Below are positions 47,032-55,185 of a stretch of DNA of 64,000 bases, piece by piece. Every line of letters starts with the position of its first letter. Positions within the stretch are counted from its first letter, which is position 1. The stretch is from an uncultured Actinomyces sp. GTDB taxonomy: Bacteria; Actinomycetota; Actinomycetes; Actinomycetales; Actinomycetaceae. Below the pieces are notes generated by a model. The model worked only from the letters and a program-made list of their open reading frames with translations, made no database searches and was not told where the DNA came from. The stretch covers positions 37,940 through 101,939 of the forward strand of contig URAS01000011.1 of the NCBI GenBank assembly GCA_900545825.1, given 5' to 3'. Both the position numbers and the translations under genes were made by a program.

Positions 47032-47886
47032 ATGCCCTACGCACACAACGGAAACGTCGACCTGTATTACGAGGTCGAGGGGCCTGCGGACGGCCCGACG
47101 GCGATCGTCGTCAACGGCTACGGCGCCCAGCTGACGGGGTGGCCGGCCCCGTTCGTCACGAAGCTCACCAAGGCGGGGATCCGCGCCGTCCTCATGGACA
47201 ACCGCGACGCCGGCCTGTCGTCGCAGACCGGCACGCCCGACCAGACGACGGGCACGTACACGATGGGCGACATGGCCGACGACGTCGTCGCCGTCGCCGA
47301 GGCGGCCGGCGCGCCGAGGTTCCACGTCATCGGGCAGTCGATGGGTGGGATGATCGCCCAGCAGCTGCTCGCGGACCACCAGGACGCCCTCGTTTCGGCG
47401 ACGATGTTCTATACGGCCCCCAGTTTTGGCCCGCAATGGGCGACAAACGCGGAGTCGCAGGAGGTCGTGTCGCACAGCGGACTCGCCCCGATCGACGACC
47501 CCGAACAGGCGATCGCGTCGGGGTACCAGCGGATGCAGATGTGCCGGGAGGGGTCGGCGTACCCGATCGACGAGGACGCCCTCCGCGCGCTGGCCCGCCG
47601 CCAATACGAGCGCTGCTACCGCCCCGACGGCACGGCGCGCCAGCTCACGGCGATCGAGGGCTTCGGCGTCACCGACGACCAGCTGGCCGCGGTGACGATC
47701 CCGACGTCGGTGTGGCACGGCAAGGCTGACCCGTACTTCGGGCCGCAGGCCGCGTGGCACATCGCCACGCACATCCCGACCGCCGAGCTGCACCTCTTCC
47801 CCGGGATGGCGCACGAATTCCCGCTGCCGCTCATCCCCACGTTCGTCGAGGGCATCGCCCGGCAGGTGCTGGGCGCCGAAGCGTGA
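47032..47886 (+). CDS. Alpha/beta hydrolase
   Basis: The 284-residue protein has a standard catalytic triad: nucleophile Ser in VIGQSMGGMIAQ near residue 103, acid near the C-terminal WHGKADPYFG, and His in PGMAHEFPLP near 262. DNRDAGLSS near residue 61 forms the oxyanion-side loop. Substrate is unknown; the fold covers esterases, lipases and haloalkane-like enzymes. GGAGGAACG precedes the ATG. Its TGA stop is the first TGA of repeat B6. Confidence 0.9.
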   Translation: MPYAHNGNVDLYYEVEGPADGPTAIVVNGYGAQLTGWPAPFVTKLTKAGIRAVLMDNRDAGLSSQTGTPDQTTGTYTMGDMADDVVAVAEAAGAPRFHVIGQSMGGMIAQQLLADHQDALVSATMFYTAPSFGPQWATNAESQEVVSHSGLAPIDDPEQAIASGYQRMQMCREGSAYPIDEDALRALARRQYERCYRPDGTARQLTAIEGFGVTDDQLAAVTIPTSVWHGKADPYFGPQAAWHIATHIPTAELHLFPGMAHEFPLPLIPTFVEGIARQVLGAEA

Positions 47887-47971
47887 ACGTGATCTTTTTG
47901 GTCACGTTCACCGGTTTTTCCGCATGAACGTGACCAAATCGGACAGAAGGATCACGCTCACGGGGTGGGGA
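47883..47971. repeat. Family B inverted repeat, copy B6 (two hairpins)
   Basis: GTGAACGTGATC/GGTCACGTTCAC around TTTTT, then TGAACGTGA/TCACGCTCA around CCAAATCGGACAGAAGGA, then CGGGGTGGGG. The stop codons of both convergent genes (47886 plus and 47958 minus) lie inside the element. Confidence 0.92.
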
Positions 47972-50813
47972 CGCGGCGCCTCCGCGAAATGACGAGAGCG
48001 GCGACGAGGGCGCCCAGGCCGACGACCCCAAGCGTCGCGCCGACGCCCACCAAAATGCCGGTGAGCAGGCCGTTCGCGGCCCAGCCGGACTCGCGCGCGG
48101 GCGCGGCAGCGGCCGGGAGGTCGTCCTTGACCCGCGACGACTTCGCCGGCGACGCCTGCTCCGCGTCGGCGCCGGACACGCTGGCGCTCGGCGCGGCGGC
48201 GCTGGCCTGGGCGGCCGGCAGCGTCCTCGGGGTGAGGATCAACGGCAGGGGGGCCGCGGGCGCCCCTCCCCTGGCCAAGCCCGCGGCCCCGGTCGATGCC
48301 GCAGACCGGGACTTTCCGCCGGGCGCCGCCGCTTTCGGCGTGCCCGGCTGCCCGGCTTTGCCGGGGCCCGGTTGCGGACGGATGTGCGCGGCTGGGGGAC
48401 CCGCGGGCGCGGGGACGTCCACGCCCGCACACTCGGCGGGCGCGGCGGGGTGCGTTTTGATGCCCTCGACCTGCGCTTTCGCCTGGTCGCCGACGGCGTA
48501 GGTCGCCCGCAGGGTGGTCGCGTGGGCGCGGCCGTCGGTGCCCTTCCACGCGAACGTGTAGTCGACGACGTAGACGCCGGGTGCGCTGAACAGAGTGGCG
48601 GGGTGCTCGTGGACAGCCTCGGCGTAGTGCCGTCTCAGCGTGCCGTCGCGCGAATCGAGCAGCGTCTGCCACGGCGTCAAGCCGCCGCCCTGCCCGAGGA
48701 CGATGCGGCCACCCTGCGGCAGGACCCGCGGCGTCATCGTCAGGTCGATACCGCCTGTGACCTGCGCCGACGGGTAGTGCTGGGTCGAGAATCCCACCCA
48801 CGGACGGTCGCCCTGCTGGGTCATCGGGATCGAGTAGACGCCGGCGGCCAGCATGTCCGCGAGGTCGCCGGTCGCGCCGACCGACAGCTTCTCGGCCTTG
48901 CCCGGGAGGACGAAGACGAAATCACCGCTGCCGTGATCCTTCGGATGCGCGGGGTCGGCGGTGTCGTGGACCTGGGCGACGCCCTCGGCGTTGGGGCCGA
49001 TGTCCATGTGACCTGCGGTGATGAGCGCCGAGGGCGGCTTGTTGGCCCACGCGGCCCGCAGCAGGCAGTCGCTCGGCTGCGCGGGCGCGGGACCCGGCTG
49101 CGGCGTCACGCCCGTGTCGCCGCCGCTGGGCGGGGTCGGCGCCACGCAGGTCTCGCCGGCGCGCGAACCGGCCGGCAGGCGGCCGTCGACGTTCGCCTGG
49201 GTGCGGAACTCGTTGATCGCGTCGTTGCCGACGATGAAATAGAGGGTGGTCGTCGCGTAAGACTTCTCCTCATTCCCGTCGGTGCGGGTGTAGTTGATCG
49301 TCAGCGTGACGGCATAAAGACCCGGCTTGGTAAAGGCCGTATCGAAGTTGAAGGGCTGGCCAGAGGGTACTTCAATATCCGCGCCGACATTGTCGTCCGA
49401 CCGGTCCACTGTGTCGAAGACGCCCTCCTTCGTCCAGTGTCCGACGGCAACAATTCCGTTTCCTCCACGCGCGTCCAGAGACAGCACATAGGTGACGGGC
49501 TTTGTCCGGTCGATCGCCTCGAGCGTCGACAGGTCGATGCTCACCCCCGGCGTCCCGCCGCGCCCGGTCGCCCACAGCCACCCGCCGACGCCGGCGCGCC
49601 GCAGGGTCGCGTTCTTCGGCAGGTCGGCCAGGCAGGCGAGGCCGTCCTTCGTGTCGCTGACCTGCACATACGTCTGGGTGGCGTCGGGGTGCCCCGCGGG
49701 GACGACGGGGTTCGGCGAATACTCGTCGTCCGCGCCCGCCGCGTCCGCTTGGACCAGCCGCACGGAACCGTCGGCGAGGACGGAGTTCTCGCCCCACTGC
49801 CCGTCGTCGGCGAAGTTCTCGTCGATCCCGGCCTTCGCGTCAGCGCTCAGCGAGGGCGGCGGCGCGGCGACGACCTCGGCGTTACCGCCCTGGAGGCCGT
49901 CGTCGGTGTCGTGGGGGTCGGCGAGGCCGGCCTGATCGCGCATCATTTCCGCCGTGACCTGCGGGTTGTCATGCGTGCGCGGGAAGGAATCGGGCAGCCC
50001 GGCGTCGCGGTTCGTCCCGACCAGCCAGACGACGTCGGTCGCGGGCGCGGTGACCGGCGTGCTGTCGGGCCGCAGATAGCTACCCTGCCACGTCGTGTGG
50101 TAAATACCGGGTTTGGTGAAGGCAAAGCTCATGTGGGCGTGGCCGCCCGAGCCCAGCTGGTAGCTGCGCCGGTCGGGATCGGCCGAGTTGAAAACCTGCT
50201 GCGGCTTGCGGCCGGCCGCGTCGATAAAGACGTTCATGCGGCCCGGGCCGGCGAAGTCGGCGAGCATGAGGGTGACGAGGTTGTCCTTGACCTGCGGTTG
50301 GCTGACCTCGTGCTCGGGGTCGTACGCGCCGACGCCGGCCCACAGCGGCGACGAGTTATCGGGCCTGGTCAGCGGCGCGTACCAGAGGATCCGGCCGGGC
50401 TTACCGAGGAAGCTGTAGTCGGGGTTGTTCGGCACGACGATCCGCGACGTTTCGCGCCCTCCGGCGGAATCCGGGCCCAGGCGCAGGCAGACGTCCTCGG
50501 CGGGGACGACGGCGGAGCCGGCGACGACCATCATCCGCGGCTTGCCGTCCTGCGCGGTCATGTAGATGGGGTCGACGTGGTCGCGATAGATGAGGTAGCG
50601 GCCGGCGCACGGGTGCGGCGTCCCGTCGGGCAGCTTCTGGTCGACCGGCACGCGTTCGCGCACGTGCAGTTCGCCGGGTTTGTGGGTGCGCGACACCATG
50701 TCGCTCGGGTTGTCGGGCGCGGCCGCCAGGGCCTGCGCGGGCTGGGCGACGGCGAGGCCGGCAGCGGCGACGCAGGTGGCGGCGACGGCGGCGGCGAGCT
50801 TGGTCAGTCTCAT
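47958..50813 (-). CDS. Large surface-anchored repeat protein of the metal-type ABC system
   Basis: The 951-residue exported protein has a signal peptide (1-30), three copies of the actinobacterial surface-anchored domain (about 40-290, 350-560 and 585-815), a Pro/Ala-rich spacer and one C-terminal transmembrane helix with RRRR tail. Domain 1 carries GGHAHMSFAFTKPGIYHTTW. Domain 3 has GHMD near 605 and VHEHPATLFSAPGVY. Domain 2 keeps FTKPGLY but lacks HxH. The family is known only as the ABC-transporter-associated repeat protein (TIGR03773 type). It is the last gene, 13 bp after the permease. There is no sortase motif. It probably displays metal-binding domains beyond the membrane (inferred). 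Confidence 0.85.
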   Translation of the reverse strand: MRLTKLAAAVAATCVAAAGLAVAQPAQALAAAPDNPSDMVSRTHKPGELHVRERVPVDQKLPDGTPHPCAGRYLIYRDHVDPIYMTAQDGKPRMMVVAGSAVVPAEDVCLRLGPDSAGGRETSRIVVPNNPDYSFLGKPGRILWYAPLTRPDNSSPLWAGVGAYDPEHEVSQPQVKDNLVTLMLADFAGPGRMNVFIDAAGRKPQQVFNSADPDRRSYQLGSGGHAHMSFAFTKPGIYHTTWQGSYLRPDSTPVTAPATDVVWLVGTNRDAGLPDSFPRTHDNPQVTAEMMRDQAGLADPHDTDDGLQGGNAEVVAAPPPSLSADAKAGIDENFADDGQWGENSVLADGSVRLVQADAAGADDEYSPNPVVPAGHPDATQTYVQVSDTKDGLACLADLPKNATLRRAGVGGWLWATGRGGTPGVSIDLSTLEAIDRTKPVTYVLSLDARGGNGIVAVGHWTKEGVFDTVDRSDDNVGADIEVPSGQPFNFDTAFTKPGLYAVTLTINYTRTDGNEEKSYATTTLYFIVGNDAINEFRTQANVDGRLPAGSRAGETCVAPTPPSGGDTGVTPQPGPAPAQPSDCLLRAAWANKPPSALITAGHMDIGPNAEGVAQVHDTADPAHPKDHGSGDFVFVLPGKAEKLSVGATGDLADMLAAGVYSIPMTQQGDRPWVGFSTQHYPSAQVTGGIDLTMTPRVLPQGGRIVLGQGGGLTPWQTLLDSRDGTLRRHYAEAVHEHPATLFSAPGVYVVDYTFAWKGTDGRAHATTLRATYAVGDQAKAQVEGIKTHPAAPAECAGVDVPAPAGPPAAHIRPQPGPGKAGQPGTPKAAAPGGKSRSAASTGAAGLARGGAPAAPLPLILTPRTLPAAQASAAAPSASVSGADAEQASPAKSSRVKDDLPAAAAPARESGWAANGLLTGILVGVGATLGVVGLGALVAALVISRRRRVPTP

Positions 50814-50826
50814 GTCAGGGCGCTTT

Positions 50827-51705
50827 CTAGCCGAGAGGGGCGGGTCGATGGTGGCGGGTACGCAGGCGCGACGTCACGACGCCGCGGCGCGGCGCGAACA
50901 GCCACGCGAGGATGAACAGGCAGGTCGCGACGAGGACGATCGCGGCCCCGGTCGGCACGTCGTACACCCACGACAGGTAAATGCCGATAAAGGCCGAGAT
51001 AAACCCGACGACGGGGGCGGTCGCCATCATGACGCCCAGCCGGTCGGTGAACAGGCGGGCCGTCGCGGCCGGCGTGATGAGGAGGGCGAGGACGAGGATG
51101 TTCCCGATCGTCCTCACGCTCATGACGACCGCCGCGGTGACGGCCAGGTAAAGGATGACGTCCAGCAGGACGACCCGCATGAGGGCGGCCTGGGCAAATT
51201 CGCGGTCCAGCGAGACGGCGACGAGTTCCTTGTGGAAGAACGCGAGGACGGCGAGGACGAGGGCGCCGCCGACGGCGACGACGATGACGTCGGAGTCGCT
51301 CAGCCCGGTCAGGGATCCGAAGAGGAACGACTGCAACGACCCCGAATACCCGGGCACCCGCGAAATGACCACCAACCCGAGGGCGAAGGCCGCGGCGAAG
51401 AAGATACCGATGATCGAGTCCTCTTTCACCCGCCGATTCTGCGAAAACAGCGAGATGAGGAGGGCGACGCACACGCCGGCGATCGCCCCGCCGGCCAGCA
51501 GCGAGAACGAACAGGCGAATGCGATCGCCAAACCGGGGAAGATCGCGTGCGACAGCGCGTCGCCGATAAACGCCATCCCGCGGAGGACGACGTGCGAGCC
51601 GACGACGCCGCAGACGATCGCCGACAGGGTCGAGACGAGCAGCGCTTTCGGCAGGAACACGAGCGCCGGATTCGTCAGATCGCCGAAAAAGTCGATGGGG
51701 TTCAC
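50827..51705 (-). CDS. Metal-type ABC transporter permease (anchored-repeat type)
   Basis: The 292-residue permease of the ZnuB/MntB (ABC-3) family has about eight helices: VVLRGMAFIGDALSHAIFPGLAIAF near residue 40 is the family signature, and VRTIGNILVLALLITPAATARL near 205 is the coupling region. It starts with GTG at 51705, overlapping the ATPase stop by 4 bp (GTGA). It pairs with the ATPase and the repeat-containing binding protein, a combination classed as TIGR03770 type. The expected cargo is Zn, Mn or Fe. Confidence 0.92.
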   Translation of the reverse strand: MNPIDFFGDLTNPALVFLPKALLVSTLSAIVCGVVGSHVVLRGMAFIGDALSHAIFPGLAIAFACSFSLLAGGAIAGVCVALLISLFSQNRRVKEDSIIGIFFAAAFALGLVVISRVPGYSGSLQSFLFGSLTGLSDSDVIVVAVGGALVLAVLAFFHKELVAVSLDREFAQAALMRVVLLDVILYLAVTAAVVMSVRTIGNILVLALLITPAATARLFTDRLGVMMATAPVVGFISAFIGIYLSWVYDVPTGAAIVLVATCLFILAWLFAPRRGVVTSRLRTRHHRPAPLG

Positions 51706-52466
51706 GCGCTCACCCCCACGCTGGCCAGCAGCGACGACGTCGGGCCGACGCCGTACGTGCGCATCCACACGTCGGCGTCGCTGAGCTCGGCCGCGGGCGC
51801 GTCCGCCATCACCGTCCGGTTGACGAGAACGAGGCGCGGACACCGCTGTCGGGCGCCGGCGAGGTCGTGCGTCGACATGAGCAGCGTCGACCCGTGTTCC
51901 GCCAAGTCCGCGAAAAGATCAAACAGGAGGTCGATCGTCGGCTGGTCAAGTCCAGTAAAGGGTTCGTCGAGCAGCAAGAGGTCGGGTTCGCGCGCCAACG
52001 CCCTCGCGACGAGGACGCGCTGGCGCTGCCCGCCCGAGAGGTCGCCGATCGTCCGCTCGCGCAGGTCGTCCATCGCGACGTGGCGCAGCGCCCGCAGGCA
52101 GGCCTCGTAGTGGCGCTGCTTCGGACGCCGGCCGAACCCCAGCAGCGGCGTGAGGCCGGTCATGACGACCTGCTCGACGCTCACGGGATAGTCCCACGCG
52201 AAGTCGTGGCGCTGCGGCACGTAGCCGACGCGCGCGGCCGCGGCGCGCCCGGTGCACCCGGCGACGCGGACGCTGCCGCGCGTCGGGGTGAGGATGCCGA
52301 GGATCGTCCGCAGCAGCGTCGTTTTTCCCGCGCCATTCGGGCCGACGAGGCCGACGAATTCGCCGCGGTTCATCGTCAGCGACACGTCGTGCAGGGCCTC
52401 GATGGGACCGTACGAGACGGCGAGGTCGGCGACCTCGAGGGGCGGCGCGCTGGGGGCTGCGCTCAC
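51702..52466 (-). CDS. Metal-type ABC transporter ATPase (anchored-repeat type)
   Basis: The 254-residue ABC protein has Walker A VGPNGAGKTTLLR near residue 45, Q-loop VGYVPQRHDFAWDYPVSV near 85, signature LSGGQRQRV near 142 and Walker B LLLLDEPFTGLD near 162, with the H-loop STHD. The QRxxxxWDYPVSV form is typical of zinc/manganese importers. It begins with GTG at 52466, overlapping the upstream stop by 4 bp. The order surface protein, binding protein, surface protein, ATPase, permease, surface protein is one transcript. Confidence 0.94.
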   Translation of the reverse strand: MSAAPSAPPLEVADLAVSYGPIEALHDVSLTMNRGEFVGLVGPNGAGKTTLLRTILGILTPTRGSVRVAGCTGRAAAARVGYVPQRHDFAWDYPVSVEQVVMTGLTPLLGFGRRPKQRHYEACLRALRHVAMDDLRERTIGDLSGGQRQRVLVARALAREPDLLLLDEPFTGLDQPTIDLLFDLFADLAEHGSTLLMSTHDLAGARQRCPRLVLVNRTVMADAPAAELSDADVWMRTYGVGPTSSLLASVGVSA

Positions 52467-53491
52467 TGGTCGCCCTCCCGGTCGGCGGAGTCGCCCTCGG
52501 CGTGCTGGTCGACCTCGGCTTTCTCGGCCGCGGCGGCCGCGAGCGCGGCGTCGCGCCGCTTCTTCGACGACCGCACGAGGGCGACGGCGACGATGATGGC
52601 GACGACGCCGACGATCGCCAGGCCGATGCCGACGCCGGCGAGGACGCCGCGGGAGGATTCCTTCGTGTCTCCGGTGGCTTTCGCTTGGTCGGCGGGGTGT
52701 GCCTGCTCGTGCGCCTGCCCGGCCCACGTGGCTCGCGCGGCCTCGTCGGTGCTCGTCTGGTCGCCCACGGCGAAGCGGAGGACGTGGGTGGCCGTCACGG
52801 TCTGACCGCCCTTGAGCGTGGCCTGCGCGGTAACCCGCACCAAATGCACGCCGGGCTGCGTAAACACCCAGTTCGTGTGGACGTGGGTGTTGAGGTCGAC
52901 GTTGAGCGTCTGCGCCTGCTTGGTCACCGAGGACCAGTTCTGCTCGGGCCCGCCAAAGTTGCCGGCCTGATAGAAGTTCGTGAACTGGCCTTTACCCTGG
53001 TGGCCTTCGAACGTCAGCTTGAGCTGACCGTCGACGCCGTTAACGACGGCGGGCGACTGGGTGGACCAGCCGAGCCAGGGGACGCCGGCGATCTCGGACT
53101 GCGGGATGACGTAGACGTCATCGCCACCTTTGGCGCCGGTAAAGGAATAGTCGTCGCCCTCGGGCAGCTTCATCTTCGCTTTGTCCGAGACCTTAAAGAC
53201 GATGTTGTCGATTGGCCGCCACACCGACGGCGACACCGTGTCGTCGCGCGCCAACAGCTCCCATTTGCCGTCGACCAGGCGTGGCCCCAGGTCGCAGTGG
53301 CCATGGTCGAAGACGATATGGTCGGCGCGGTTGATCGCCTCGTCGTCGGTGACGACCTGCTGGAGCGCCGGATCCGAGGGCGCGTCGGTCGCGGCGAGGG
53401 CGGCCGGCACCCCGGCCCCCAGCGTCGCCGCGGCAACGCACGCGGCAATGGCCAGCCCGCTCTTGACCATGCACAGTAAACGATTGGTCAT
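52463..53491 (-). CDS. Surface-anchored domain protein, single repeat
   Basis: The 342-residue protein has a signal peptide (1-33), one surface-anchored domain (about 50-245), and a C-terminal helix (GVLAGVGIGLAIVGVVAIIV) with a KKRR stop and an acidic tail. The domain opens with DHGHCDLG (H63, H65, D67) and closes with LNTHVHTNWVFTQPGVHLVRV (H203, H205). TIGR03769-type domain. There is no LPxTG-like motif, so it is membrane anchored. The ATG overlaps the binding-protein stop (ATGA). Its place between binding protein and ATPase shows it is part of the transporter. Confidence 0.88.
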   Translation of the reverse strand: MTNRLLCMVKSGLAIAACVAAATLGAGVPAALAATDAPSDPALQQVVTDDEAINRADHIVFDHGHCDLGPRLVDGKWELLARDDTVSPSVWRPIDNIVFKVSDKAKMKLPEGDDYSFTGAKGGDDVYVIPQSEIAGVPWLGWSTQSPAVVNGVDGQLKLTFEGHQGKGQFTNFYQAGNFGGPEQNWSSVTKQAQTLNVDLNTHVHTNWVFTQPGVHLVRVTAQATLKGGQTVTATHVLRFAVGDQTSTDEAARATWAGQAHEQAHPADQAKATGDTKESSRGVLAGVGIGLAIVGVVAIIVAVALVRSSKKRRDAALAAAAAEKAEVDQHAEGDSADREGDQ

Positions 53492-55182
53492 TTCGTGATC
53501 CCTTTCTCGACGTCTCCCAGCAGCTGCGCGCGCAGGGGGGATGGGGTGGCGTCCTCGCCGAAACGCGCTGGTGGGGCGTTATTCGGGTCGAGGCAGACTT
53601 TGAGGTTGTAGGCGTTCGACGCCATGATCTCGACGTACGAATGGGCCGAGGGCGTGAATGTGTCGCCGTAGAGCGTGCACACGCGCCGCCCGGTCGCGCC
53701 GGCGGCTTCGATGAGGTCGCGCGAGTAGGTGGCGAGCATCGGCTCGATGAACACCGCGGGCACGTCCAGGCTGGTCAGCGTGCGGTTGAGGCGGACGATG
53801 TCGGTGGTCGACGGCTCGATTCCGGGGTTCGGCGTGACGAATCCGGTGATCCGCAGGCCGTATTCGTGGCCCAGGTAGCCGTAGGCGTCGTGCGTCGTCA
53901 CGAGGTTGCGGGCGTCCGGCGGGATCGACCCGATGACCTGGCGCATGTAGGCGTCGAGGCGCTGCAGCTTCGCCGTGTAGGCGTCGGCGTTGCGGCGATA
54001 CGTGCTGGTCCCGGCCGGGTCGATGCGGGTCAGCGTGTCGCGGATGACCTCGACCTCGGCCATGACGTTGGGGACCGATTGCCACACGTGGGGGTCGATT
54101 TCGCCGTGGACGTGCTTGCCGAGGACGGCCTGCGCGAGGATGTACACCTGGTCGCCGGCATCACCGAGGAACCGGTACGACGGGTCGGCGGGGACCTCCG
54201 CGAGCGCGAGGTCCGGCACGGTGACGAGTGTGCGCGCGGGGTCGTAGGTCGCGTCGCCGGGCTTGCCGTCGGCGCGGTCGCCGTAAAAGTCCAGGTGGCC
54301 GGCGTCCCAGTTCGCCGTGAGGTCCATATGCCCGGACGCGAGGACGGTCGTCGGGGCGCCGCCCATCGCGGGCGTGGCCTTCGCCGGGTCGACGCCGACG
54401 GCGAACGTCACCCAGACCGGCGGCAGGGTGCGTTTCGCCTGGCCGCCGGGGGTGTCGGCGAGCTCGGCGGCGACCTCCAGACGATAGATCCCCGGCTTGG
54501 TGAACGCCCAGGACATGTGGGTGTGGGCGTTGAGTGGGAGGGCGACCTGGTCGTGGGCGTCGATCCCGTCGGAGCTGTCGAGGTAGCGCTGGGGCTGGCC
54601 GAACGTGCCCGTAAGGTAGGCGGCGACCGTGCCAGGGCCGGTCACGCGCAGAATCTGGATGCGGGCCTCGCCGTCGCGGTCACCGCCCGCACGCAGGCCC
54701 TCGGCGCGCACCCGCATCCCCAGCCACACGGTGTCGAGCGAGTGGTCCTCGACCAGCTGGATGAGGTGGGCGCCGTAGGCCTTCGACTGCTCGGCCAGGC
54801 GGACGTGCCGTGCCGGGTCGGCGATGTTCGCGTCGATTGTCCTGATGAGGGCGTTTTCCTCGAGCAGCAGGTTGTTCGAGAACACGGCGTCGGCGTGGAC
54901 GATCGCGCGGGTGTCGCGCAGGGTCGGCTCCCACGAGTGGGGGTCGGCGCCGTCGGGGATCAGCTGGGTGACGTCCGCGCGGTCCCCCGCGACCTGGCGG
55001 ACGAGGTCGGTGACGACCGCCGTCGTGCCGGCCAGGTGGAGGCGGGTGCCGGCGCCTCCGGTGGGCTGCGCGGCGTGCGCGGCGCCCTCGTGAGGGGCCG
55101 CCGCGAGCGCAGCAGGACTCAGCGCGCCGGCAAGGACCAGCGCGCTGAGAATTCCCGCGGCGATAGTGTGGCCGAGGCGCAC
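53488..55182 (-). CDS. Metal-binding ABC substrate-binding protein with inserted surface-repeat domain
   Basis: The 564-residue protein has a signal peptide (1-28) with no lipobox Cys, an N-lobe of the ZnuA/cluster A-I family (48-150, His82 in PDGADPHSWEP), then a domain insertion. The insertion (about 155-340) has LNAHTHMSWAFTKPGIYRLEV (H220, H222) and ASGHMDLTANWDAGHLD. The C-lobe starts LGKHVHGEIDPHVW (His365), with TTHDAYGYL (His431), FIEPM (Glu480) and YGDTF (Asp507). The three His plus acid set fits Zn or Mn. It starts with GTG 3 bp after the upstream stop. Type TIGR03772. Confidence 0.9.
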   Translation of the reverse strand: MRLGHTIAAGILSALVLAGALSPAALAAAPHEGAAHAAQPTGGAGTRLHLAGTTAVVTDLVRQVAGDRADVTQLIPDGADPHSWEPTLRDTRAIVHADAVFSNNLLLEENALIRTIDANIADPARHVRLAEQSKAYGAHLIQLVEDHSLDTVWLGMRVRAEGLRAGGDRDGEARIQILRVTGPGTVAAYLTGTFGQPQRYLDSSDGIDAHDQVALPLNAHTHMSWAFTKPGIYRLEVAAELADTPGGQAKRTLPPVWVTFAVGVDPAKATPAMGGAPTTVLASGHMDLTANWDAGHLDFYGDRADGKPGDATYDPARTLVTVPDLALAEVPADPSYRFLGDAGDQVYILAQAVLGKHVHGEIDPHVWQSVPNVMAEVEVIRDTLTRIDPAGTSTYRRNADAYTAKLQRLDAYMRQVIGSIPPDARNLVTTHDAYGYLGHEYGLRITGFVTPNPGIEPSTTDIVRLNRTLTSLDVPAVFIEPMLATYSRDLIEAAGATGRRVCTLYGDTFTPSAHSYVEIMASNAYNLKVCLDPNNAPPARFGEDATPSPLRAQLLGDVEKGITK

Positions 55183-55185
55183 GGG

